Assembly (NCBI RefSeq): GCF_030381805.1
Contig: NZ_JAUDRH010000005.1
Location: 248,001 to 312,000 of the forward strand
DNA: 64,000 nucleotides
DNA from: Chlorogloeopsis sp. ULAP01
GTDB lineage: Bacteria > Cyanobacteriota > Cyanobacteriia > Cyanobacteriales > Nostocaceae
Direction: 5' to 3'
The stretch's first letter is position 1. Each line of letters starts with the position of its first letter. This document shows positions 9,096 through 18,600 of the stretch, in pieces. Under the pieces are notes generated by a model, which was given only the letters and a program-made list of their open reading frames with translations, searched no databases and was not told the DNA's origin. Position numbers and translations under genes: made by a program.

Positions 9096-10448
9096 ATGGA
9101 TCATCAAGGGAAACAGTCACAGTTTAGTCATCAAGCTGTTGCTAAAAAGATGACAGCTTATCTGCAAGCATGTCTAGCAAATCGTTACTTCATGGGATCG
9201 GTATTGGTTGCTAGTGCAGGTGAAGTACTGTTGAGTAAAGGTTACGGCATGGCTAACCTTGAGCATAATGTTCCCAATACACCCCAAACAAAGTTCCGCC
9301 TCGGTTCGATTACCAAGCAATTCACAGCAACAGCAATTCTCCAACTTCAGGAGCAAGGTTTGCTAGAGGTGCATGATTCGATTTCAACCTATTTGCCCGA
9401 CTACCCTAACGGTGAGCAAATTACTATTCATCACCTGCTTAACCACACTTCGGGTATTCCCAACTACACGGAATTTTCTAACTTTGAGCAGACAAAGAAA
9501 ATCAAGGTAACTCTAGATGATTTGATTGCCAGGTTTAGCAGTGAACCGCTAGAGTTTACACCAGGGAAGCGTTACCAATATACAAACTCTGGCTACGTGG
9601 TACTCACCAAAATTATTGAAATACTTTCCGGTAAATCCTATGCCGATTACCTGCAACACCACATTCTTGAGCCTTTAGGAATGGTTAACTCAGGCTGCGA
9701 TCGCCAAGAAATGATTTTGCCCCATCGAGCTTCGGGTTATATTTTCACTGGCGAAATTTATCAAAATGCAGATTTTGTTGATATGTCATGGCCATCGGGT
9801 GCAGGGGCAATGTACTCAACCATCGAAGATTTATACAAATGGGAGCAAGGGCTTTATACCGATGCAGTACTGAGTGAGGCGTCTAGGGAGATGATGTTTA
9901 CACCCAAGGTTACAATTCGCGCAGCAGAAGATAATAAAGGATATTACCACGGCTATGGAGGAATTATATGCACTCACTATGAACGTAAGCTTTTGTATCA
10001 CGGTGGCGGAATCGATGGCTTTAGTACTCGCATTGCTAGATATCCAGATGAACAAGTTTCTATTATTGTACTCACCAACATCGATCCAGCAGTGGCAACA
10101 CCAGTTGTAGCTATTGCAAATGATTTAGCTGCGATTTTGTTTGGTGAACCCTATGAGTTACCTAAGCAACGACAAGCGATCGCACTTGATACTGCGATTT
10201 ATGATGCCTACGTCGGGCGATATGAATTGGAGCCGGGATGGGTGATGATAGTGACAAAAGAATGTGATCGCATTTTTGCTCAATGGATTGGACAAGAACG
10301 AGTTGAACTGTTTCCAGAATCATCAACAAAGTTTTTTATGAAGCTAATAGATGCTCAACGCACATTTGTAGTAGATGAGACAGGCAAAGCATCACACGTC
10401 ATCCTACATCAAGGTGGACGAGAGCGTGTGGCCATTAGGGTGATATGA
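9096..10448 (+). CDS. Serine hydrolase of the class C beta-lactamase / penicillin-binding family
   Basis: A 450-aa enzyme of the beta-lactamase-like serine hydrolase fold. The catalytic triad of motifs is visible: SITK (nucleophile Ser71 and Lys74) in FRLGSITKQFTATAIL, YTN in YQYTNSGYVVLTKIIE, and HGG in LLYHGGGIDGF. A C-terminal domain of about 90 residues (YDAYVGRYELEPGWVMIV) resembles the extra domain of D-aminopeptidase/esterase-type members. No signal peptide is seen from the ATG at 9096, so it may be cytoplasmic; an in-frame ATG at 9150 is an alternative start. Substrates in this family range from peptides and esters to beta-lactams and cannot be assigned. Real beta-lactamase activity is not implied. 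Confidence 0.87.
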   Translation: MDHQGKQSQFSHQAVAKKMTAYLQACLANRYFMGSVLVASAGEVLLSKGYGMANLEHNVPNTPQTKFRLGSITKQFTATAILQLQEQGLLEVHDSISTYLPDYPNGEQITIHHLLNHTSGIPNYTEFSNFEQTKKIKVTLDDLIARFSSEPLEFTPGKRYQYTNSGYVVLTKIIEILSGKSYADYLQHHILEPLGMVNSGCDRQEMILPHRASGYIFTGEIYQNADFVDMSWPSGAGAMYSTIEDLYKWEQGLYTDAVLSEASREMMFTPKVTIRAAEDNKGYYHGYGGIICTHYERKLLYHGGGIDGFSTRIARYPDEQVSIIVLTNIDPAVATPVVAIANDLAAILFGEPYELPKQRQAIALDTAIYDAYVGRYELEPGWVMIVTKECDRIFAQWIGQERVELFPESSTKFFMKLIDAQRTFVVDETGKASHVILHQGGRERVAIRVI

Positions 10449-10756
10449 TGTCCGCCAAATCACCCATAGTAACAGTTTTTAGTAAGGACTTCATTCCCGG
10501 CTTGAGGACTAGAGTCCTCACTACGAGCAAACATTTTTATTCAGTTTGATTAACCGGACATGATATGAATTAGAGTACAGAGAATCTACTTAATTATAAT
10601 AAGCATCTTGTGCTACTTTGTGCCTTAATGTCTTGATGGTTAATATCATTGTATTTTCGACCAACGAAGCATTGCTGATTTAGGCTATGAAAATAATTTT
10701 GTGTAACGCCAAAACTATTGTAGAGACGCTATGTGTCGCATCTCTACTGTTGTTAA
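10449..10756. other. 308-bp spacer with two hairpin repeats
   Basis: Contains a palindrome at 10504-10519 (GAGGACT AG AGTCCTC) of a common intergenic repeat and a stem-loop at 10720-10747 (GTAGAGACGC ... GCATCTCTAC). The latter lies just after the cydB stop on the minus strand and may end that transcript. Convergent genes flank it. Confidence 0.55.
10720..10747 (-). repeat. Stem-loop repeat (GTAGAGACGC type), possible cydAB terminator
   Basis: Arms GTAGAGACGC and GCATCTCTAC pair with one wobble. Related stem-loops occur at 24545-24570 and 25832-25863. It begins ten bases beyond the cydB stop codon. Confidence 0.55.
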
Positions 10757-11770
10757 TTATTCCCCATAGTGTCCGCCTGTGACCTTACCGCGAAACACAA
10801 TGTACTGATAGATGTTATAGAACAACATCACCGGGATGAGCGCACCGATGAGAATAATCATGAATACCAGCGCACTAGGATCGGCGGCGGCTTCATAAAT
10901 GGTGATTTGAGTCGGAATAATGTAAGGGAAAACAACCATTGCCAACCCGATAAACGTGAGCATGAAAAGCAAAATTGTCCAAATAAACGGTGCTCTCTCT
11001 TCTCTACGAAATAGACTCCTAATTAGTAGCGAAATCAAAAAGACTCCTAACAAGGGAATCATCGCAAAGACGTAAACTAGAGGACGATGAAACAAACGCT
11101 CCCTAGCGTACTCATAAAATATCGGAGTTGTAATAGTAATCAAAATTGCTCCGATTAGGGTTGTCACAGCCGCAATTTTTGCTGTTTTGTAATGGGTTTC
11201 CTGCAACTCGCCTGTAGTTTTCCAAATTAAATAGTTGGAGCCAATCAGTACATAACCTTGAATTAGTGTCAAAGCTACTAATACAGTTTGCCAACTTAAC
11301 CAATCCCAAGTTGTACCGATAAAATGCCCTGCTTGATCTACTTGAATTCCCTTCAGTACGCCACCAAGGGCAAATCCTTGACCGAGTGCTGCTAGAAAAC
11401 TCCCTGCGCCAAAGGCAAAGTTCCAAAATAATTTTCGTTTTGCTTGTTCGCGGAACTCAAATGCCACGGCACGAAATATCAACCCAAACACCATCAATAA
11501 AATCGGGATGTAAAGAGCATTCAAGATTGTGCCATAGGCAAGAGGAAATGCCCCAAATAAACCTCCTCCCATGAGTACTAACCAGGTTTCGTTAGCATCC
11601 CAAATATTACTCAAACTGGTCATCAAGATACCACGGCGTTCTTCATTGGAAGCAGTCAGAGACAAAATTCCCACTCCCAAATCAAACCCATCCAGCATGA
11701 CGTAGAGAAAGAGAAAAAGGGCTAAAATTCCAAACCAAACCTGTGGTAGAAAATAAGTTAGCGTCTCCAT
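10757..11770 (-). CDS. cydB: Cytochrome bd quinol oxidase subunit II
   Basis: Integral membrane partner of CydA in the cytochrome bd-type terminal quinol oxidase, which takes electrons from plastoquinol or ubiquinol-like quinol to oxygen in the cytoplasmic or thylakoid membrane. The 337-aa length is normal. It starts METLTYFLPQVWFGILALFL and carries the family signature LDGFDLGVGIL and the nearby NIWDANETWLVLMGG. About eight hydrophobic helices are evident. It follows cydA after 8 bp, so the two form one operon. Cyanobacterial bd oxidases are usually of the short-Q-loop, cyanide-insensitive subgroup; this assignment is by family, not tested here. Confidence 0.95.
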   Translation of the reverse strand: METLTYFLPQVWFGILALFLFLYVMLDGFDLGVGILSLTASNEERRGILMTSLSNIWDANETWLVLMGGGLFGAFPLAYGTILNALYIPILLMVFGLIFRAVAFEFREQAKRKLFWNFAFGAGSFLAALGQGFALGGVLKGIQVDQAGHFIGTTWDWLSWQTVLVALTLIQGYVLIGSNYLIWKTTGELQETHYKTAKIAAVTTLIGAILITITTPIFYEYARERLFHRPLVYVFAMIPLLGVFLISLLIRSLFRREERAPFIWTILLFMLTFIGLAMVVFPYIIPTQITIYEAAADPSALVFMIILIGALIPVMLFYNIYQYIVFRGKVTGGHYGE

Positions 11771-11778
11771 ATCACCTC

Positions 11779-13221
11779 CTATTGCTGTGCTTCTACGGGA
11801 CGCTCATCGGGAACAAATTGCCCTGGAGTTGTTTCTACTGCGGGTTTAGTTTCCATTCCCGGTATTGGCAAGTCTAATCTTGGCCCGATACGGATAATAC
11901 GGCTACCAAAGTACAAGACAGCTATAAATAAAATTGTGTAGGTAGTTGCAAACCCAATTAAAGAAGTTAAGACATTAGTCGCAGGTACATTGGAGGCGGA
12001 ATCAACTGTGCGGATCAGTCCGTAAACAGTCCACGGTTGTCGTCCTACACAGCGCACAATCCAGCCTGACTCGACAGCAATATATCCCAGGGGAGCAGCA
12101 AAAATCCAAGCACGCATCAACCAACGCTGCTGGGCAATGTTTTCTGGAGAAAGTTTGCCACGCAGCCATTGCAAAGTGCTGACAAGCATCAATCCTGCTA
12201 AAAAGAAGCCAATGGCAATCATCGTACGGAAGGAGTAGTAAATTAGACCAACAAGGTGCGGTCTATCCTGGGGTTGCCATTCCCTGAGTCCTTGTACAGG
12301 TTCAGAAAGATTTTTCTTAAATTCCAAAATGTATCCAAGGGCATTGGGAACCGTAATTTCCCAATCATTTTTTTCAGCTTTTTCATTTGGTAGAGCCACC
12401 AGGCTCCAATCTGCTGGTTGTCCTGCTGGGGTGCTTTCCCATTGTGCTTCCATTGCTGCCAGTTTTGAAGGCTGATAGTGATACACTTGCTCGCCGCTCA
12501 AATGTCCTACATATATCTGCAATGGAGCTACAGCGATCGCTGCTATTAAGGCAATCTTAAAAGCTTTAGAAAAGAAGGCGCTTTGACGATTGTTAAGGAT
12601 ATACCAGGCGCTAATCCCACCAACTACAAACAATGAAGTCTCTAGTGTACCCAAGAACATATGGGACACGCTCACCGCCATAAATGGATTGAGAATCGCT
12701 TGAAAGTAATCGTGGACAATAAACTTGCCGTTTACCATCTCTCCACCCGCAGGAGTTTGCATCCACGAATTTGCTGTCAAAATCCACAAAGTTGATAGAT
12801 TGGCACCAGTAGCAACCAAGATGGTAGAGATAAAGTGAATGATCGGATGAACGCGCTCCCAGCCAAACACCATAATCCCTAAAAAAGCAGCTTCTAGCAT
12901 AAATGCCCAAGAAGCCTCAAACCCAATAACACTGCCAAAAAAATTACCGACAGCCTCAGAAAAAGGAGCCCAGTTTGTCCCAAATTGAAACTCCATTGGG
13001 ATACCAGTAGCTACACCAATACCGAAATTTAAGACATAAAGTTTTGACCAAAAACGAGCATGGTAATAGTAATCTGGATTGCGGGTTTTCAACCATATTC
13101 CCTCAACAATGGCGAGATAAATTGCCAAGCCTGTAGTTAGTACAGGCCAAAGAATGTGGAATATTGCTGTCAGTGCAAACTGCATCCGTGACAGCACTAC
13201 AGTATCAGACAAAAATTCCAT
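11779..13221 (-). CDS. cydA: Cytochrome bd quinol oxidase subunit I
   Basis: Haem-carrying subunit of the bd oxidase. The 480-aa protein shows the N-terminal haem-ligand segment LSRMQFALTAIFHILWP, the second histidine region in AVSVSHMFLGTLETSLF (aligned with E. coli His186), and the conserved GRQPWTVYGLIRT near the C-terminus. The region between helices VI and VII is short, as expected for the short-Q-loop group. I chose the ATG at 13221 because GGGGGAAG lies six bases upstream; the frame also opens from a TTG at 13248. The C-terminal tail (PAVETTPGQFVPDERPVEAQ) is polar. The first gene of the cydAB operon; its promoter should be in 13222-13598. Confidence 0.95.
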   Translation of the reverse strand: MEFLSDTVVLSRMQFALTAIFHILWPVLTTGLAIYLAIVEGIWLKTRNPDYYYHARFWSKLYVLNFGIGVATGIPMEFQFGTNWAPFSEAVGNFFGSVIGFEASWAFMLEAAFLGIMVFGWERVHPIIHFISTILVATGANLSTLWILTANSWMQTPAGGEMVNGKFIVHDYFQAILNPFMAVSVSHMFLGTLETSLFVVGGISAWYILNNRQSAFFSKAFKIALIAAIAVAPLQIYVGHLSGEQVYHYQPSKLAAMEAQWESTPAGQPADWSLVALPNEKAEKNDWEITVPNALGYILEFKKNLSEPVQGLREWQPQDRPHLVGLIYYSFRTMIAIGFFLAGLMLVSTLQWLRGKLSPENIAQQRWLMRAWIFAAPLGYIAVESGWIVRCVGRQPWTVYGLIRTVDSASNVPATNVLTSLIGFATTYTILFIAVLYFGSRIIRIGPRLDLPIPGMETKPAVETTPGQFVPDERPVEAQQ

Positions 13222-13598
13222 TAACGCTTCCCCCGATTGGTTCAACAACTAAGTGTCAGGATTGTCATCCACTACATAAGCAATGAATACTTGTACTAGT
13301 GATAAACCTTTACAAATTTTTAATGTATGACTGAATGTCGTCAAAGTCAGGGGGAAGCGATCGCCTTTTTCATCGCTCTTGTTTAATAATTCTCCGATCG
13401 TCAGCCTATTTTTAAATCAGACACCCATGTGATTTAATCACACTATTAAGGATAAAAATCTTTATCTCTTCTGCCTCCTGACTTGAAAGTTAGCTCACTC
13501 CTTCCTGTCAGACGTCCCTCTCCTTGCTAAAAAGAGGGGTAAGGGGTGAGTTTTTTCATGCCTGGCAGTGAAATTTTTTCATCAGGACTGCCTTATTT
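13222..13598. other. 377-bp spacer upstream of cydA, with repeat
   Basis: Includes a GCGATCGC site (13357-13364) and a C-rich/G-rich dispersed repeat at about 13505-13550 related to that at 8297. The cydA promoter is expected in the right-to-left AT-rich part near 13250-13450. No gene seen. Confidence 0.45.
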
Positions 13599-14369
13599 TC
13601 ACGTCAAACCGAAAAGATATTCTTTCATGACGATAAATATCGCTACAGCAATCATAAAAAAACCAAAACCAGTTTTTAGTTGCTTGGACTGGGTAAATTT
13701 TGTCAAATAAGCACCAGTAATTGTGCCTACACTGGCAGCAATAGTAAAGTACATCATCAAGTTAAAATCAATGAACACGCGACCAAAGTAGCCAGCAAAT
13801 CCTGTCACCGACTTTAAGGCAATAACTATTAATGATGTGCCTAAAGCTTCTTTAAATGGTACTTTACCTAGTAAGACTAACGCCGGAATAATCAAAAAAC
13901 CGCCCCCAATACCAACAAATCCAGTCAGAATTCCTACCCCTAATCCTTCGACTGGTATTGCCAACCACTGATAGTTTTTGTGGCGATCGCTATTATCTAA
14001 TTCGTTACTATTGTTGCGAATCATCAAAATAGCAGCTACTACCATCGCGATCGCAAAAGAAATTAGCTGAAATGTAGGAGAAATAATTGGCAGTGAGGCA
14101 ATTCTGGCACCTATGTAAGCACCTAACATGGCAGTAGGAGAAAATAAGGCGGCAATTTTCAGATTTACATTACCTTGTTGCCAATGAGGAATAACACCAA
14201 TTAAACTTACAGCACCGACAATAACTAAACTCATCGCTATCGCTGATTTTGGCGGTACACCTAGTATGTAAATTAAAAGTGGTACTGCCAAAACTGATCC
14301 GCCACTTCCAATTAATCCCAGGCTAATACCAATACAAATTGCCAGAACAATTCCTAAAATTAAGTCCAT
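13599..14369 (-). CDS. TSUP (TauE/SafE/YfcA) family membrane transporter
   Basis: A 256-aa membrane protein with about eight hydrophobic helices and the two internally repeated TSUP signatures: LGLIGSGGSVLAVPLLIYIL near the N-terminus and GILTGFVGIGGGFLIIPALV in the second half, each followed by a conserved short loop (GVPPKSAIAMSL and KVPFKEALGTSL). TSUP proteins export or import small anions such as sulfite, sulfoacetate or related sulfur and organic compounds. No neighbouring sulfur gene narrows the substrate. The start ATG at 14369 gives the standard length. The gene is divergent from the AAC(3) gene across a 214-bp spacer. Confidence 0.9.
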   Translation of the reverse strand: MDLILGIVLAICIGISLGLIGSGGSVLAVPLLIYILGVPPKSAIAMSLVIVGAVSLIGVIPHWQQGNVNLKIAALFSPTAMLGAYIGARIASLPIISPTFQLISFAIAMVVAAILMIRNNSNELDNSDRHKNYQWLAIPVEGLGVGILTGFVGIGGGFLIIPALVLLGKVPFKEALGTSLIVIALKSVTGFAGYFGRVFIDFNLMMYFTIAASVGTITGAYLTKFTQSKQLKTGFGFFMIAVAIFIVMKEYLFGLT

Positions 14370-14583
14370 AGTTCTTACTTGGAATTAATATTGATAAGTA
14401 AGTCGGTGTTAATAATCATAATTAGTTTGTAGTAGTGCTAGTCTGCGAGAAGCTGCTACGGGTCTAGAGCGCTCAAGGGCTAGTACAAGCTAAATATAAA
14501 GATTTTGCTTTTCCCGTGCTAAAAAGTAATCAACTAATGATTTTTTATAGAAGTTAGTATCTTTTTCATACTTTCTGCGTAAA

Positions 14584-15420
14584 ATGAGTGAACTGGAAAT
14601 AATTTTAAGCACACCATCACCTCGCACTCGTGCCTCACTGTTAAGGGATTTACGTCAACTTGGATTGGCAGAGGGTATGACAGTAATGGTGCACTCTTCC
14701 CTCAGTTCACTTGGATGGGTTTGTGGTGGTGCTGTTACAGTGACTGAGGCGCTGATGGATGTCGTCACAACGACAGGAACTTTGGTAATGCCCACCCATT
14801 CTGCCAGTTATTCCGATCCGGCCAATTGGCAAGCACCACCAGTTCCAGCTGAGTGGTGGCCAATTATACGAGAAACGATGCCAGCTTTTGACCCCCAGGT
14901 AACTCCCACACGAGGCATGAGTGAGATTGTAGAAGTTTTCAGAACCTGGCCTGATGTGCTGCGGAGTTCTCATCCTGCGGTTTCATTTGCCGCTTGGGGG
15001 CAGCACGCTAAAGCCATGATCGCGGATCACTCTCTAAACGACTCTCTTGGAGAGGGTTCTCCTCTAGCTCGCCTCTACGACTTGAACGGTTGGGTGCTGT
15101 TATTGGGAGTTGGCTATGATAGTTCCACCTGCTTTCATCTCGCCGAGTACCGCATCAATAGAGCAAAACGAGTTACCAAGGGGGCTGCTATTTTGGAGGC
15201 AGGACAGAGAGTGTGGAAACTTTACACAGATATTGAGTTTGAAGACGACTGTTTTGTTGAGATGGGTACAGCTTTTGAACAAGCAGGTCACGTCAAAGTC
15301 TCGAAAGTTGGTTCTGCTACTGCCAGGCTATTTCCGGTTAGATCTGCTGTTGACTTTGCCAAGAATTGGTTGACAAATCAGACGACGGTTTCTCTTACGC
15401 CAGAAGAGGCATTTCCGTAA
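14584..15420 (+). CDS. AAC(3)-type aminoglycoside N-acetyltransferase family protein
   Basis: A 278-aa member of the Antibiotic_NAT family, which in characterised cases transfers acetyl from acetyl-CoA to the 3-amino group of 2-deoxystreptamine aminoglycosides. The motifs are MVHSSLSSLGWVCGGAVTVTEAL (in two parts residues 30-52), TLVMPTHSASYSDPANW, the segment TPTRGMSEIVEVFRTWP, the conserved SSHPAVSFAAWG, SLGEGSPLARLYDLNG and a His-containing SSTCFHLAEYR. All segments are in the family order and the length is typical. Homologues in bacteria that face no clinical drugs may act on other amines, so a resistance role is only possible. No signal peptide. Upstream spacer 14370-14583 contains a short copy of a GC-rich modular repeat (about 14435-14490). 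Confidence 0.9.
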   Translation: MSELEIILSTPSPRTRASLLRDLRQLGLAEGMTVMVHSSLSSLGWVCGGAVTVTEALMDVVTTTGTLVMPTHSASYSDPANWQAPPVPAEWWPIIRETMPAFDPQVTPTRGMSEIVEVFRTWPDVLRSSHPAVSFAAWGQHAKAMIADHSLNDSLGEGSPLARLYDLNGWVLLLGVGYDSSTCFHLAEYRINRAKRVTKGAAILEAGQRVWKLYTDIEFEDDCFVEMGTAFEQAGHVKVSKVGSATARLFPVRSAVDFAKNWLTNQTTVSLTPEEAFP

Positions 15421-15638
15421 AATCGGCTGTGCCTGAGCACCTTTGTTCGTGTTGCGCTTTTTAACAAAAATCTAAAGAAACTCCTGTGAAAAATCAAGTT
15501 CGGTAAATTAATTTAGTAACTTAAAAAATAATAGAGTTACTATGCTTTTAATTTGCCAATATTAAGTAGTTAGAATATTTGCAAATTTTAAATTTTACTA
15601 TTTTCAAGCTTAAAATTTGATTTGCTTCACTAATATTA

Positions 15639-18600
15639 ATGTCAGCTCTACCAATTGATCGGGAAAGGGCAAGGCTAGCAGTGCTCCGTCAATATCAAAT
15701 ACTTGATACTGAACCCGAAGCAACTTTTGACAATCTTGTCCAGTTAGCAGTCCTCATTTGTGGCACCTCAATAGCTTGTATCAATTTTATTGATGAACAT
15801 CGTCAATGGTTGAAAGCAAAGGTTGGTTGGAATTTTACAGAATTATCACGCGAGATTGGGATGTGCTCTGCTTGTATTCAGCAGCATGATGTTTTAATTG
15901 TTTCTGATACTTTGGCAGAGCCACAGTGGCGGAAAAACTCAATCGTGGCTTCTCCTTTTAATGTGCGATTTTACGCTGGTGTACCCCTGTTCGCGCCAGA
16001 GGGGCAAGCGATCGCTACTCTTTGTGTTATGGATCGAGAACCGCGACAATTGAATCCACAACAGGTGAGTGCATTGCAAGCTTTAGGACGGCAAGTGATG
16101 ACACAACTGGAAATGCGGCGAGATGTAATTTCGCTGCAACAAGTCGAGGAACAACATCAGCTTGCAGAAGCAAGATTGCGACACTTACTGAGCGCTAGCC
16201 CTGCGGTTATATATTCTTGCCAACCGAGTGGAGATTTTTCTGCTACCTTTATTAGTGATAATGTTAGCTCTATTTTGGGCTATAATCACCGTGAATTTAC
16301 TGAAAATACTAGCTTTTGGGTAGAGCATATCCATCCTGAAGATGCTGCCAGTGTACTTGCAAACTTAGCTACTTTGTTTGAGCAGGGACATCACACCCAT
16401 GAATATCGTTTTCAGCACCAAGATGGCAGTTATCGCTGGGTTCGGGATGAAATGACTTTAGTCCGAGACAGTTTTGGCGAGCCTTTAGAAATCGTTGGTT
16501 ACTGGATTAATATTAGTGATCGCAAGCAGACAGAGCAAGCACTACAAGCTAGCGAAGCAAGATTGCGACTGGCAATGGAAGTAGCTGGAATGGGAACTTG
16601 GGACTGGAATCTACTGACGCAAAGGTTGAGTTGGTCTGCTAACCTAGAACAGCTATTTGAAATGGAGGTGGGGAGCTTTGACGGGCGCTCTGAAACTTTC
16701 ATCAAGTTGTTACATCCACAAGACAGAGACAGAGTTTTGGATGCGATCATCCGCGCGATCGAGGAAAAAGAAGATTCTTACCTTGACTTAGAATTTCGCT
16801 TTGTCTTACCTAACGGTAAAATTCGTTGGGCTGCGACAAAAGGTCATGTGATCTGCGATACTACAGGTAAACCGATCCAAATTGCAGGCATAGATTTAGA
16901 TATTACGAAGCCCAAGCAAGCAGAACTAGCTTTGCGCGAGAGTGAACGCCGATATGCCACTCTTGCCCAAGCCGTGCCTGTGGGAATTTTCCGTACCGAT
17001 GCCCAAGGAAGTTTTGTTTATGTTAACGAACGCTGGCGTGAAATTACCGGACTCTCCTTCCAAGATGCACTAGGAGAAGACTGGATACTAGCTTTACATC
17101 CAGATGACCAAGAGCGTGTTGCAAGTGGATGGTATCAATGGGTAAATACAGTTAGTTTGGATGCAACGTGTCTATTGCCATTTCAATCGGAATATCGGTT
17201 TCAACGTGATGATGGAGCCGTATTTTGGGTATTTGGACAGGCAGTGGCGGAAAGAGAAAATGGTTGTAAAATTACTGGCTTTGTTGGCACAATTACTGAT
17301 ATTACCGAGCGCAAGCAAGCAGAGGCAGGCTTGCTCAAAAGTGAAGAACGATTGCAGTTAGTAATTGATGCTATCAATGATGCAATTTGGGATTGGGATA
17401 TTGTTTATAACAATTGCTTTTGCTCAAAACGGTTTTATCAATTCCTGGGTTTGCCACCAAAAGAAGAACAAAGGCATTTCTATGAGTTTTTCTATCAACT
17501 AGTACATCTCCAAGATCGAGAGCGATTTGCAGAACTGCTTTATCAACATCTGGAGCTCAACCAACCCTGTCAAATGGAAGTACGGTTGCGTCAGATTAAT
17601 GGTAGCTACAACTGGTTCCTAATTAGAGGCAAGGCAATTCGGGATGCTAGGGGGCATCCGCTACGGATGTTAGGAGCGCTCAGTGATATTTCCGAACGTA
17701 AACGAGCCGAAGAGGAATTAAGACACCAAAATCAGCGATCGCAACTTTTAGCTGAAATCACCCTTAAAATTCGCCAATCTTTACGAACTGAGGAAATCCT
17801 TCAAACTACAGTTACAGAAATCCAAAAACTACTTAATTCTGATCGAGTATTAATTTTTCAATTGGGGCGTGATGGTTGGGGAACAGTTGTGCAAGAAGCT
17901 GTGGTACCTGATTGTAGCTCCATTTTGGCGCAAAAGCTTGTAGAGCAATGTTTTTACGAAGATTACCAAGAAGCTTATCGTCAAGGAAGAATTCATGTCG
18001 TCCCCAATATTGCCACAGCAAACCTTCATCCTTGTCATAGAGAATTTTTGGAGAATTTAAGTGTAAAAGCACACATAGTTGTACCAATTATTGTTAGAGA
18101 TACACTTTGGGGCTTACTGATTGCTCAACAGTGTGTAGAGCCGAGAGATTGGAATAGATTTGAAATTGATTTATTGCAACAATTAGCAAACCAAATTGGA
18201 ATTGCCTTATCTCAAGCACAACTGTTGGAACAAGAAGTGCGCCAACGAGAAGAATTGGCTCGCTCCAACACAGAATTAGAACAGTTTGCTTATGTAGCTT
18301 CCCACGATTTGCAAGAACCACTGCGGATGGTGACGAGTTATCTACAACTGCTGGAGAGAAAATACAAAAGCAAACTTGATTCCAAAGCAGATGAATTTAT
18401 TGCTTATGCAGTAGATGGTGCAAGTCGGATGCAAATCCTGATTAATGACTTGTTACGCTTCTCTCGCATTAGTACCCGCGCCCAACCCTTTGAGACTATT
18501 AATTGCAATCTGATTTTAGAGCAAGCGATCGCTAACCTGAAAGTTGCCATTGCCGAAAGCGGTGCAATTATCACCCATACAGAAGCCTTGCCCCAAGTCA

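Noticed and set aside
8929..9153. Open frame of 74 codons ahead of the serine hydrolase
   Set aside because: Overlaps the start of the serine hydrolase in another frame, has no ribosome-binding site, and consists of spacer-type sequence.
9096..10448. Calling the serine hydrolase a functional beta-lactamase
   Set aside because: The three motifs are shared by esterases and D-amino peptidases; no signal peptide is present, as would be needed for a periplasmic lactamase.
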